Source of the DNA: Sphaeramia orbicularis
Taxonomy: Eukaryota; Chordata; Actinopteri; Kurtiformes; Apogonidae
Assembly: GCF_902148855.1 (NCBI RefSeq)
Contig: NC_043977.1
Span: forward strand, 11,616,016-11,680,015
Direction: 5' to 3'
DNA: 64,000 bases
The notes beneath the pieces are model-generated. The model was not told the DNA's origin. It ran no database searches and saw nothing but the letters and a program-made list of their open reading frames with translations. The translations under genes were made by a program, and so were the position numbers. Of the stretch, positions 22,758 to 33,409 are shown one piece after another. Position 1 is the stretch's first letter; every line of letters begins with the position of its first letter.

Positions 22758-23725
22758 TCAAATTGTCACATTTCCTTCTAGTTTATGCTCCTTTAAGAAA
22801 CATTTTAACCATGGCAACTTCTTGAGAGTGTGTTTTCTGATTTCTGGTAAACTCAAGCCATATACAGGAGGGTTAAGAACTGGAGGAATCATGACCACCT
22901 CAAGTGACAAAACAGCAGCACAATATGGGTTCAGCTTCTCTACATCAATACGATTAAGGGCAATGTCACAAAATCCTGAAAAACAATAGCTTACACATGA
23001 AATAGTATGTGGTAAACATGTTTGGGACACTTTGCTATTGAATTCAGATGACATCTTCCTGCACACAATCACAATTTGACAGTAGGTATACAGGACATAG
23101 ATCAGAGGTGGAAATGCTGCAAGTACAACTACTGTTAAACCAACAATGTTATTGATTAAAGTTGAAACACATGACAGTTTAACAATATTCCAGATACCAC
23201 AGTATACATTTAAGATCTTATTGCCACACAGAGGAAGCCTTTCAGCCAAATAAAGACATGTTGCAACAGAAAACGTTGGACAACAACTACTAATTTACAA
23301 ACTTTCTTATGTGTCATCTTATTGTGATAATGTAAAGGTTCACATACAGCAACATACCTGTCAAAAGCCATTATACCAAGGATAGTCATTTCATAGCAAC
23401 CATAAGTGTAAATAATATAGATCTGAGTGAAACAAGCTGGACGTGAGATGAGATGAGTGTCAGACAGAAGGTCCATTAAAAATCTGGGGAAGAAACCAGT
23501 CGAACCATAAGGAGCATTGACAGACAACTGTGCAATGAACATGTACATGGGCTCATGCAGTGTTCTCTCCTGTGATATGACCAGTAATATGATTATATTA
23601 GCAGAGACAATGAAAGCAAACATCAGTAAGCACAGTACAAAGGCTGGATAACGGAATGACCCTATATTCACAAACATAGTCAGGTTAAAGTGGAGCATAA
23701 AGGTGTAATTTTCTGTTACATTCAT
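22758..23725 (-). pseudogene. Odorant receptor pseudogene, subfamily B (OR5)
   Basis: Leftmost member of the minus-strand array. The 5' half (23725 to about 23290) is open from MNVTENYT through FDRYVAVCEPLHYHNK. Near 23270-23295 the TM4 segment ILSAFAWIMPAF of its paralogues is replaced by unrelated sequence that is 10 bases shorter, which shifts the frame. The 3' half (22758-23249) is open in another frame, with LINNIVGLTVVVLAAF in TM5, QIVIVCRKMSSEF in IC3 and LPEIRKH at the C-terminus. Its flanks have also lost sequence: the upstream ORF and the left-hand unit spacer are missing. Confidence 0.93.
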
Positions 23726-23833
23726 TTACTTTGGACAAGAGAAATAATGTACAAATATAGACATAAATGTAGTTTTGATCTTACATTTGTCTGAATAAAT
23801 GAGATTATGTTTCTGCCACAAAAAAAAAAGAAA

Positions 23834-24440
23834 CAGTGGTACTGGTAACAGACCTTACATCAGACCCTGGTGATTGTCTGATACAAAGGGGCAATGGTTA
23901 ATTAGAAAAAAAATTGATGTGGCCTAACTTTAAGTTTATTACCACAGATGTTTAATGTCAGTTTAATCATGTGTTAATGTGACATAAGCCTTTGATTTCA
24001 ATGTTTGACTGAGCTCTGCCTGTATTTTACTGTTTTAGTCAAAGTTGCTGTTGCTGAACAGAATTCAACCCCAGTTTCCCCACAACTGACCCACTGTTGT
24101 ATCAGTTGTTTTAAAGGACCCTTGCATCACCCATGCATCCAAGAGGAGATTTCATTCAACTGTGTTAAATATGACAGTATTTGAGTAAATCTCAGGTGGA
24201 GGAGGATAAACAGAAGTGAAACAGGCTGAACAGGACTAAACTTTGTTATCTGTGACATTTGGAGCAGGTTAATCATATATTTTATGTTCAGTCTTGAGTC
24301 CAGAAAGGATTCCATGTTTTCTTTTCGGTCTGTTTTAGTCACATGATACACACAGGAGTTAGTACTTGATTGCATAACCGTTGTTTTTGATGACATTTGA
24401 TGGTCTAATAAGTTTTTCCACGACTGTATATTACTTTTTT
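23834..24440. repeat. Shortened spacer of array unit 5
   Basis: Follows the pseudogene and matches other spacers (ACTGGTAACAGACCTTACAT, then AAATCTCAGGTGGAGGAGGA). Near 24306 it jumps from CTTGAGTCCAGAAAG straight to TTCCATGTTTTCTTTT, omitting about 1.8 kb present in unit 6. Only the right end of the TA-flanked MITE (24307-24433) remains. Confidence 0.75.
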
Positions 24441-24656
24441 TTATTTAGTGCTAAACAAATATTGTAATCTGATCTAATTAGGTCAGAGGGTTGCTCTGAA
24501 GGGGCAGGAAGTGACCTTGTTGGACTAGCTGCCACCTCAGGGCTGTCGGCAGCTGAGCTCAACTCCTTGGCCTTACCCCTTCCAAAAAAACCCAAGTCAA
24601 TTTATGTATATTTTACCAATCTAGAAAATTGGAGTGATGATAACAGTAATGATAAT

Positions 24657-24731
24657 AAGAAAAAGAGGAGGAGAAAGAGAGGAGGAGGGAGGGGGGTGGG
24701 GGGAGGAGAGGAAGAAAAAAGAAAGAAAAGG
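24657..24731. repeat. Purine tract, unit 6
   Basis: 75-base uninterrupted A/G run with GGGAGGGGGG-T-GGGGGG at its centre, followed 40 bases later by a T/C-rich tract (24771-24835). It could form triplex or G-quadruplex DNA. Equivalent tracts precede every intact array gene: 29435-29499, 34732-34796, 42833-42899, 48464-48528, 53045-53109 and 57695-57762. Confidence 0.85.
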
Positions 24732-24990
24732 CTGTCACTATTATTGTATTTGGGATTACTGATTTTGCTGTTTTTCTGTTTTTTTTTTTCTCTCCTTTTC
24801 CTTTTTCTTTTCTTTCTTTTTTCTTTCCCTTAAGCTTCTGTCTACACTACTATTTAAAACCTTTTACTGATTTCTTCCTTTTGTAAACTCACATCCTTTA
24901 ACGGTTTTTCTTATTAGACTTTCAGTTCTGTTTTCATTCCCTCTTCTGTCTCCACCTGAATATGCCCAACCCACACAAAACAACCATAAT

Positions 24991-25028
24991 CACACACACA
25001 CAAACACGCAAGCACGCACGCACACACA

Positions 25029-25087
<59 letters not shown>
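24991..25087. repeat. (CA)n microsatellite, unit 6
   Basis: CA repeat with AAACACGCAAGCACGC interruptions in its left part and a pure run from about 25029. Confidence 0.95.
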
Positions 25088-25089
<2 letters not shown>

Positions 25090-25257
25090 GTAAATAGCCC
25101 TCTGTTTGCACCAGTCTATAATGTCTTATGAACTTTTTTTTCCCCTGTCACAATATTTGACTGTATATTACATTTAAGTTTGACAAGACATATGACAGCC
25201 TTGGACAGATATGAGTGAAGTAAAAAAAAAAACAAACAAACACCAAATCCATTGTTG

Positions 25258-26229
25258 TCATGTGTGATATGTCATCTTTTGTTCCAGTTTATGCTTCTTT
25301 AACCACGGTAACATCCTGAAAATGTGTTTCCTGATTTCTGGTAAAGTCAAGCCATAAAGAAGAGGGTTAAGAACTGGAGGAATCAGAACGATCTCCAGTG
25401 ACAAAATTACAGCTAAATATCGGTTTAACTTTTCCACATCAATACGATTAAGGGCAATATCACAAAACCCTGATAAAGAAAAGGTTACAAATGAAATAGT
25501 GTGTGGTAAACATGTTTGGAACACTTTGCTCTTGAATTCAGATGACATTTTGCTGCACACAATTATAATTCGACAGTAGGTATACAGGACATAGATCAGA
25601 GGAAGAAACACAGCAATTACAACGAATAATAAACCTACAATGTTGCTGATTAAAGTGGACACACAAGACAGTTTAGCTACATTCCAGCCGGCACAGAATA
25701 CTTTTAAGATCTTATTACCACACAGAGGAAGCCTTACAGTCAAATAAAGACATGTTGCAACAGAAAAGGCTGGCATTATCCAGGCAAAGGCTGATAATAT
25801 GCAAACTTTCTTATGGGTCATCTTATTGTGATAATGTAAAGGTTCACATACAGCAACATACCTGTCAAAAGCCATTATACTAAGGATGGTCAATTCACAA
25901 GATCCATAAGTGTAAATAATATAGATCTGAGTGTAACAAGCTGGACGTGAGATGAGATGAGTGTCAGACAGAAGGTCCATTAAAAATCTGGGGAAGAAAC
26001 CAGTCGAACCATAAAGAGCATTAACAGACAACAGTGCAATGAACATGTACATGGGCTCATGCAGTGTTCTCTCCTGTGATATGACCAGTAATATGATTAT
26101 ATTAGCAGAGACAATGAAAGCAAACATCAGTAAGCACAGTACAAAGGCTGGATAACGGAATGACCCTATTTTCACAAACATAGTCAGGTTAAAGTGGAAC
26201 ATATTGGTGTAATTTTCTGTTACATTCAT
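25258..26229 (-). CDS. Odorant receptor, subfamily B (OR6)
   Basis: Intact 323-residue single-exon receptor. NVT, NYT and NLT glycosylation sites lie at residues 2, 6 and 14; LHEPMY at 56-61; Cys98 before TM3; FDRYVAVC at 121-128; IC3 SSEFKSKVFQTCLPH at 229-243; NPLLYGL at 288-294; and a basic tail ending MTYHT. With OR7 it forms one TM5/TM6 type: SNIVGLLFVVIAVF, FCDIALNRID and KLNRY. Unlike its neighbours it has ACYT at 97-100 and GSCELT before TM3's centre. The start codon overlaps the stop of the ORF at 26226-26453. Confidence 0.97.
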   Translation of the reverse strand: MNVTENYTNMFHFNLTMFVKIGSFRYPAFVLCLLMFAFIVSANIIILLVISQERTLHEPMYMFIALLSVNALYGSTGFFPRFLMDLLSDTHLISRPACYTQIYIIYTYGSCELTILSIMAFDRYVAVCEPLHYHNKMTHKKVCILSAFAWIMPAFSVATCLYLTVRLPLCGNKILKVFCAGWNVAKLSCVSTLISNIVGLLFVVIAVFLPLIYVLYTYCRIIIVCSKMSSEFKSKVFQTCLPHTISFVTFSLSGFCDIALNRIDVEKLNRYLAVILSLEIVLIPPVLNPLLYGLTLPEIRKHIFRMLPWLKKHKLEQKMTYHT

Positions 26230-26453
26230 TTACTTTGTACAAGAGAAATAATGTATAAATATAGACATAAATGTAGTTTTGATCTTACATTTGTCTGAAT
26301 AAATGAGATTATGTTCCTGTCACAAAAAAAAGAAACAGCATTATTTCCAAAAGCTTCTTCTATCTGCCTTAGTTTAAATCTAATCACCACAGGAAAACTG
26401 TCTACACATGACCTGAGCCTCCCAAACCCACTCATCAGACAAACTGAAAACAT
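26226..26453 (-). other. Conserved upstream ORF, unit 6
   Basis: 75 codons, MFSVCLMSGFGRLRSCVDSF to SLVQSK. Its TGA overlaps the receptor ATG as ATGA. The same ORF is open in units 6, 8, 9, 10, 11 and 12. It matches no family I know and has no obvious signal peptide. It may be a translated uORF in the receptor's 5' UTR or only conserved 5' flank. Confidence 0.4.
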
Positions 26454-26458
26454 TTATA

Positions 26459-26760
26459 TGTTTCAGTGGTACTGGTAACAGACCTTACATCAGACCCTAG
26501 TGATTGTCTGATACACAGGGGCCTAAGTGATGCAATGGTTGCTCAAATAAAATTGATGTGGCCTAACTCTAGGTTTATTACCACAGATGTTTAATGTCAG
26601 TTTAATCATGTGTGTTAATGTGACATAAGCCTTTGATTTCAATGTCTGACTGAGCTCTGCCTGTGTTTTACTGTTGTAGTCAAAGTTGCTGTTGATGAAC
26701 AGAATTCAACCCCAGTTTCCCCACAACTGATCCACTGTTGCATCTGATGAGTTGTTTTAA
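26459..26760 (-). promoter_or_regulatory. Conserved block upstream of array receptors, unit 6
   Basis: Begins 230 bases before the ATG (CAGTGGTACTGGTAACAGAC) and runs through CTGATACACAGGGGCC and GTGACATAAGCCTTTGATTTC. The same block follows each array gene on its 5' side, near 31227, 36482, 44619, 50208, 54815 and 59414, and next to the pseudogene near 23834. Position suits a promoter or 5' exon, but I see no decisive transcription factor motif. Conservation may only reflect recent duplication. Confidence 0.3.
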
Positions 26761-26780
26761 AGGAGTGATATTTTACTTTT

Positions 26781-27168
26781 TACCTCCGCCAAGGAGGTTA
26801 TGTTTTTGCCAGGGTTTGTTTGTTTGTTTGTTTGTTTGTTTGTCTGTCCGTTAGTGTGCAACATAACTCAAAAAGTTATGGACGGATTTGGATGAAATTT
26901 TCAGGGGTTTGTTGGAAATGGGATGAGGAAGAAATGATTAAATTTTGGTGATCGGGGGTGGGGGGGCCCACGAGGGGGGGCCACTGATTGTTAGTGTGCA
27001 ACATAACTCAAAAAGTTATGGACAGATTTGGATGAAATTTTCAGGGTTTGTTGGAAATGGGATAAGGAAGAAATGATTGCATTTTGGTGGTGATTGGGGG
27101 TGGGGGGGCCCACGGGGGGGGCCACTGATCAGCCTTGGCGGAGGTCTGCGCTCTCCGAGTGCTTCTAG
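26781..27168. mobile_element. CCTCCGCCAAGG MITE with internal duplication
   Basis: Runs from TACCTCCGCCAAGG to CCTTGGCGGAGGTCTG plus a short TCTCCGAGTGCTTCTAG extension, so the termini are inverted repeats of about 13 bases. The core from TTAGTGTGCAACATAACTC to GGGGGGGCCACTGAT occurs twice in tandem (about 26851-26989 and 26990-27128). It interrupts a partial copy of the TTAA element family seen at 9962. Confidence 0.8.
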
Positions 27169-27540
27169 TTGTTAAATATGACAGTATTTGACTAAATCTC
27201 AGGTGGAGGAGGATGAACAGAAGTGAAACAGGCTGAACAGGACTAAACTTTGTTATCTGTGACATTTGGAGCAGGCTAATCTTATATTTTATATTCAGTC
27301 TTGAGTCCAGAAAGTATCTGTATCTCATTCAAAGCAACTTGTGAACCCAGACTATCATGTAATATTTGTCATGGACTTGGGCCACAACCCGATGCATCCT
27401 GAACTGATTCTTCAGTTCTCCAATGAGAGCACAGCCTCTGGTTCTCCAAAAGTTTTAGGAGCTATTTACTTCTTCTGTTGGTGTCTCACATCTGAGAAGT
27501 GAACATATGTATGTAGAAATGAGACAAATAATGTAATTAA

Positions 27541-28081
27541 CCCATAAAGACCCAAACAGCCACTGGTGACCAAAATCATCTGCTGATAGAAACTGTTTAA
27601 TACCTGTTGACTCATTAATCCTATTAAAACATGTAAATAACTGGTGTAAAATGAAGTTTTTAATCTTTTCATGGTAATCAGATATGACCCATTTGGACGT
27701 TCAGAGGCTCCGTAGTGAACGTGGAAACACTGTCATCTTCTACAACATTGATTCACCAGTAAAACCCATGGAGTTGGATCAATGACAGTGGATGGACACA
27801 CTTGTTTTTACATTCAGTTGTTGATGTCTTTGCTGAAAAAGTCATTTTTTTTCTTCATTTCCTTCTGTTTTTGATATAATAAACCTAAAATTTAATTTAA
27901 ACTTTTATGACCATCTACTTGATCAGAAAATTAAATAAGGTAAAATACCTGATTTTCACTGAAATAAATGCAAAATACAGAAAAAAATATGACAAATGGT
28001 GATAAATCACTCAAAAAAGGTTAAATAAAGAGCAAAATTAATTTGGGAGCTGCCACAGAAGTAGCACTGGGTCTTTATGGG
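27541..28081. mobile_element. piggyBac-like TTAA MITE, unit 6 copy
   Basis: TTAA at 27537-27540 and 28082-28085. Ends are CCCATAAAGACCCA and its inverse TGGGTCTTTATGGG. Related copies occupy the same place in units 7, 10 and 11, so it inserted before those units were duplicated. No transposase. Confidence 0.85.
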
Positions 28082-28309
28082 TTAATATATTTAATATCAT
28101 GTTAAAGAGCCCCCTCTTCTCCAAGCAGTTTGAAGCGCCCCAGCACCCCCACCCCCACCCCATGGTCTGGCCACGACTTATAATCATTGGTCATTTTAAC
28201 ACAGAAACATTAAAATTATCCATAACTATAATCTACAATATGGGGATTCAATAATGTTTTGCCTTATCTGTTGAACACAATATTTGTTCCTCACAAAAGC
28301 TGCAGGAAA

Positions 28310-28680
28310 TGGGGGTAGAGGTATATCAAATCTAATCCAATCCAACTTAATTTGTAACACACTTTAAAAGAACCGCAGTGGACCAAAGTGCTGTACAGAA
28401 GTATAAATAAAAAAACAAAATAAAAGAATGAAATACAAGAATAGACTAAAAAACATAAAAAGCTGTACAAACAATAAAAATAAGAACAATACACCAATAC
28501 CAAATAAAACAACAGAATAAAAATAATACATTCAAATATCTCACATGGTTTCAAAAGCCAAGGAGAAAAGATGAGTTTTAAGAAGGGATTTAAAAACAGA
28601 CAGAGGAGGACTGTCTGATATGGAGAGGCAGATGGTTCCATAGTTTAGGAGCTGCTGTATAAAAGAGAAACCCTTATAAA
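28310..28680. repeat. Interspersed repeat of fish type, unit 6
   Basis: Contains CACTTTAAAAGAACCGCAGT, CCAAAGTGCTGTACAGAAG, then GAGTTTTAAGAAGGGATTTA and GGTTCCATAGTTTAGGAGCT. I recognise this as a common reverse-oriented fish repeat whose class I cannot fix. Other copies are at about 33210-33960, 38215-38326 with 41849-42070, 47465-47690, 51960-52270 and 56580-56900. The sequence at 60360-62760 appears to be a distant relative. Confidence 0.6.
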
Positions 28681-28831
28681 AGGTTATTTTTACTGCCCCT
28701 GTACAGGGTCCAGATGAAACCCTTGGATGGTTCTTGATGGAACTCCAGGGTTAGTTAGCTCGTCTCATTGAATGAACTGCCTCCATGTGCGAAAATAAAA
28801 CCACAAGAAAAGTAAGTCTGTCAGAATGGTA

Positions 28832-29198
28832 CAGTTGTGGAAAAAATTATTAGACCACCCCTTGTTTTCTTCAGTTTCTTGTTCATTTTAATACCTTGTA
28901 TAGCTAAAGGTACATCTGTTTGGACAAATATAATGATAACAACAAAAATACCTCATACGAGTTTAATTTCAGAGCTGATATCTAGACATTTTCAATGGTT
29001 TTCTTGATAATAATCAAAATCACTTCACTTCTTACATCAATATCTATGGCATTGTACTGACCACAACAGTGCTTTTAGGCATTCCATGTTTTCTTTTCTG
29101 CCTGTTTTAGTCACATGATACACACAGGAGTTAGTACTTGATTACACAGCTGTTGTTTTTGATGACGTTTGATGGTCTAATAAGTTTGTCCACGACTG
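28832..29198. mobile_element. TA-flanked Tc1/mariner-type MITE, unit 6
   Basis: Flanked by TA (28830-28831 and 29199-29200). The left end CAGTTGTGGAAAAAATTATT and the inverted right end CAGTCGTGGACAAACTTATT form the termini, both continuing AGACCA. 367 bp, no coding capacity. Confidence 0.88.
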
Positions 29199-29750
29199 TA
29201 TATTACTTTTTTGTTTTTAATTTAGTGTTAAACAAATTTTGTAATCTGATCTAATTAGGTCAGAGGGTTGTTCTGAAGGGGCAGGAAGTGAGCTTGTTGG
29301 ACTAGCTGCCACCTCAGGGCTGTCGGCAGCTGAGCTCAAGTCCTTTTGCCTTACCACCTCCATAAAAAACCTAGTCAATTTATGTATATTATAGAAATTT
29401 AGAAAACTGGAGTGATGATAACAGTAATGATAATAAGAAAAAGAGGAGAAAGAGGGGAGGAGGGAGGGGGGAGGAGAGGAAGAAAAAAGAAAGAAAAGGC
29501 TGTCACTATTATTGTTTTTGGGATTACTGATTTTGCTGTTTTTTGTTGTTTTTTCTCTCCTTTGCTTTCTTCCTTTCTTTCTTTTTTCCCTTAAGCTTCT
29601 CTCTATACTATCATTTAAAACCTTTTACTGATTTCATCCTTTTCTAAACTCACATCCTTTGACCCTTTTCCTTACTAGACTGTCAATTCTGTTTTTATTC
29701 CCTCTTCTGTCTCCACCTGAACATGCCCAACCCGCACAAAACAACCATAA

Positions 29751-29751
<1 letters not shown>

Positions 29752-29786
<35 letters not shown>

Positions 29787-29831
29787 ACACACTCACACTC
29801 ACACACATACATACACACACACACACACACC
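29752..29831. repeat. (CA)n microsatellite, unit 7
   Basis: CA repeat with a few T substitutions, in the same place relative to the gene as in the other units. Confidence 0.95.
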
Positions 29832-30022
29832 TGTAAATAGCCCTCTCTTTGCACCAGTCTATAATGTCTTATGAACGTTTTTTGGTCTGTTTGTTTTTTT
29901 TCCCCTGTCACAATATTTGACTGTATATTACATTTAAGTTTCACAAGACATATGACAGCCTTGGACAGATATGAGTGAAGTAAAAAAAAACAAAAAACAA
30001 AAAACCACCAAATGCATTGTTG

Positions 30023-30994
30023 TCATGTGTGATATGTCATCTTTTGTTCCAGTTTATGCTTCTTTAACCACGGTAACATCCTGAAAATGTGTTTTCTGAT
30101 TTCTGGTAAAGTCAAGCCATAAAGAAGAGGGTTAAGAACTGGAGGAATCAGAACGATCTCCAGTGACAAAATTACAGCAAAATATCGGTTTAACTTTTCC
30201 ACATCAATACGATTAAGGGCAATATCACAAAACCCTGCTAAAGAAAAGGTTACAAATGAAACAGTGTGTGGTAAACATGTTTGGAACACTTTGCTCTTGA
30301 ATTCAGATGACTTTTTGCTGCACACAATTATAATTCGACAGTAGGTATAGAGGACATAGATCAGAGGAAGAAATACTACAATGACAACGTATAATAAACC
30401 TACAATGTTGCTGATTAAAGTGGACACACAAGACAGTTTAGCTACATTCCAGCCAGCACAGAATACTTTTAAGATCTTATTACCACACAGAGGAAGCCTT
30501 ACAGTCAAATAAAGACATGTTGCAACAGAAAAGGCTGGCATTATCCAGGCAAAGGCTGATAATATGCAAACTTTCTTACGGGTCATCTTATTATGATAAT
30601 GTAAAGGTTCACATACAGCAACATACCTGTCAAAAGCCATTATACTAAGGATGGTCATTTCATAAGATCCATAAGTGTAAATAATATAGATCTGAGTGAA
30701 ACAAGCTGGACGTGAGATGAGATGAGTGTCAGACAGAAGGTCCATTAAAAATCTGGGGAAGAAACCAGTCGAACCATAAAGAGCATTAACAGACAACAGT
30801 GCAATGAACATGTACATGGGCTCATGCAGTGTTCTCTCCTGTGATATGACCAGTAATATGATTATATTAGCAGAGACAATGAAAGCAAACATCAGTAAGC
30901 ACAGTACAAAGGCTGGATAACGGAATGACCCTATTTTCACAAACATAGTCAGGTTAAAGTGGAACATATTGGTGTAATTTTCTGTTACATTCAT
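30023..30994 (-). CDS. Odorant receptor, subfamily B (OR7)
   Basis: Intact, 323 residues. Nearest relative is OR6: both have SNIVGLL in TM5 and IALNRIDVEKLNRY after TM6. Own features are GSYEMT in TM3, YVVIVVF in TM5, Lys in place of Met in the IC3 motif (VCSKKSSEF) and LAGFCDIAL in TM6. The 5' half is the same as the rest of the array apart from isolated changes. It is the only intact array gene whose upstream ORF is broken: an A-tract indel near 31086-31100 shifts that ORF and it no longer reaches the receptor start. Confidence 0.97.
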   Translation of the reverse strand: MNVTENYTNMFHFNLTMFVKIGSFRYPAFVLCLLMFAFIVSANIIILLVISQERTLHEPMYMFIALLSVNALYGSTGFFPRFLMDLLSDTHLISRPACFTQIYIIYTYGSYEMTILSIMAFDRYVAVCEPLHYHNKMTRKKVCILSAFAWIMPAFSVATCLYLTVRLPLCGNKILKVFCAGWNVAKLSCVSTLISNIVGLLYVVIVVFLPLIYVLYTYCRIIIVCSKKSSEFKSKVFQTCLPHTVSFVTFSLAGFCDIALNRIDVEKLNRYFAVILSLEIVLIPPVLNPLLYGLTLPEIRKHIFRMLPWLKKHKLEQKMTYHT

Positions 30995-31525
30995 TTACTT
31001 TGTACAAGAGAAATAATGTATAAATATAGATATAAATGTAGTTTTGATCTTACATTTGTCTGACCAAATGAGATTATGTTCCTGTCAAAAAAAAGGAAAT
31101 ACAGCATTATTTCCAAAAGCTTCTTCTATCTGCCTTAGTTTAAATCTAATCACCACAGGAAAACTGTCTACACATGACCTGAGCCTCCCAAACCCACTCA
31201 TCAGACAAACTGAAAACATTTATATGTTTCAGTGGTACTGGTAACAGACCTTACATCAGACCCTAGTGATTGTCTGATACACAGGGGCCTAAGTGATGCA
31301 ATGGTTGCACTGAAAATTTTGATGTGGCCTAACTCTAGGTTTATTACCACAGATGTTTAATGTCAGTTTAATCATGTGTGTTAATGTGACATAAGCCTTT
31401 GATTTCAATGTCTGACTGAGCTCTGCCTGTGTTTTACTGTTGTAGTCAAAGTTCCTCTTGATGAACAGAATTCAACCCCAGTTTCCCCACAACCGATCCA
31501 CTGTTGCATCTGATGAATCATTTTA

Positions 31526-31830
31526 AAGGAGTGACATTTTGTTTTTTTAAAAATGGAATTACGCATTTTCAAACATTTCCCTGTGGTCTCCATAAACTGT
31601 AAATGCTCTGCTTGGGTCTGAATTCTTCATTACTTAAACTCCACAGGTCCATCTGCAACCCTGTTTCTGAGTAATGACACCAGAAAGGTCATTCTGAGCG
31701 CTGGCCCTTTAAATGCACATGACTCTACCCCCTCCAGGTTGTTGGCTTTCTGTCCTGTTTAGCTACTTGAGTTCATTAATACAACCAAAACTGAACATTT
31801 TAGGTAATCGGCTCAAAATGTTGACACATT
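31526..31830. mobile_element. Partial TTAA-type element, unit 7
   Basis: Starts TTAAAGGAGTGACATTTTG and continues through CATTTCCCTGTGGTCTCCAT and CAGGTTGTTGGC, matching the left 300 bases or so of the element at 9962-10761. The long right inverted arm is absent. Similar partial copies are at about 44925-45165, 50508-50820 and 55116-55430. Confidence 0.7.
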
Positions 31831-32201
31831 TGTTAAATATGACAGTATTTGAGTAAATCTCAGGTGGAGGAGGATGAACAGAAGTGAAACAGGCTGAACA
31901 GGACTAAACTTTGTTATCTGTGACATTTGGAGCAGGCTAATCTTATATTTTATTTTCAGTCTTGAGTCCAGAAAGTATCTGTATCTCATTCAAAGCAACT
32001 TGTGAATCCAGACTATCATGTAATATTTGTCATGGACTTGGGCCACAACCCGATGCATCCTGAACTGATTCTTCAGTTCTCCAATGAGAGCACAGCCTCT
32101 GGTTCTCCAAAAGTTTTAGGAGCTATTTACTTCTTCTGTTGGTGTCTCACATCTGAGAAGTGAACATATGTATGTAGAAATGAGACAAATACTGTAATTA
32201 A

Positions 32202-32979
32202 CCCATAAAGACCCAAACAGCCACTGGTGACCAAAATCATCTGCTGATAGAAACTGTTTAATACCTGTTGACTCATTAATCCTATTAATCCATGTAAATA
32301 ATTGGTGTAAAATGCAGTTTTAAATCTTTTCATGGTAATCAGATATGACCCATTTGGACGTTCAGAGGCTCCGTAGTGAACGTGGAAACACTGTCATCTT
32401 CTACAACATTGATTCACCAGTAAAACCCATGGAGTTGGATCAATGACAGTGGATGGACACACTTGTTTTTACATTCAGTTGTTGACGTCTTTGCTGAAAA
32501 AGTCATTTTTTTTCTTCATTTCCTTCTGTTTTTGATATAATAAACCTAAAATTTAATTTAAACTTTTATGACCATCTACTTGATCAGAAAATTAAATATG
32601 GTAAAATACCTGATTTTCACTGAAATAAATGCAAAATACAGAAAAAACTAGAAGCACTCGGAGAGCGCAGACCTCCGCCAAGGCTGATCAGTGGCCCCCC
32701 CCGTGGGCCCCCCCACCCCCGATCACCACCAAAATTTAATCATTTCTTCCTTATTCCATTTCCAACAAACCCTGAAAATTTCATCAAAATCTGTCCATAA
32801 CTTTTTGAGTTATGTTGCACACTAACGGACAGACAAACAAACAAACAAACCCTGGCAAAAACATAACCTCCTTGGCGGAGGTAAATATGACAAATGGTGA
32901 TAAATCACTCAAAAAAGGTTAAATAAAGAGCAAAATTAATTTGGGAGCTGCCACAGAAGTAGCACTGGGTCTTTATGGG
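32202..32979. mobile_element. piggyBac-like TTAA MITE, unit 7 copy
   Basis: Same ends as the unit 6 copy, with TTAA at 32198-32201 and 32980-32983. It is enlarged by the MITE at 32648-32883. Confidence 0.85.
32648..32883. mobile_element. CCTCCGCCAAGG MITE nested in a TTAA MITE
   Basis: Runs from TAGAAGCACTCGGAGAGCGC to CCTTGGCGGAGGTA. It splits CAGAAAAA from AATATGACAAATGG, which are contiguous in the unit 6 copy of the host MITE. It is a cleaner single-core copy than 26781-27168 and in the opposite orientation. Confidence 0.85.
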
Positions 32980-33409
32980 TTAATATGTTTAATATCATGT
33001 TAAGAGCCCCCTCTTCTCCAAGCAGTTTTAAGTGCCCCAGCACCCCCACTCCATGGTCTGGCCACGACTTATAATCATTGGTCATTTTAACACAGAAACA
33101 TTAAAATTATCCATAACTATAATCTACAATATGGGGATTCAATAATGTTTTGCCTTATCTGTTGAATACAATATTTGTTCCTCACAAAAGCTGCAGGAAA
33201 TGGGGTAGAGGTATATCAAATCCAATCCGACTTAATTTGTAACACACTTTAAAAGAACCACAGTGGACCAAAGTGCTGTACAGAAGTATAAATAAAAAAA
33301 CAAAATAAAAGAATAAAATATAAGAATAGACTAAAAAAACATAAAAAGCTGTACAAACAATAAAAATAAGAACAATACACCAATACCAAATAAAACAACA
33401 GAATAAAAA

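Noticed and set aside
24567-24833. Lys/Arg/Gly-rich ORFs over the purine tracts
   Set aside because: Low-complexity translation of A/G and T/C runs.
27466-27672. 68-residue minus-strand ORF repeated in four units (also 32127, 51112, 55720)
   Set aside because: It lies across the left end of the TTAA MITE and is carried along with it; no sign of coding constraint.
28291-28641. Hydrophobic ORF beginning MEPSASPYQTV, repeated in several units
   Set aside because: It is the reverse reading of an A-rich interspersed repeat; length and frame vary from copy to copy.
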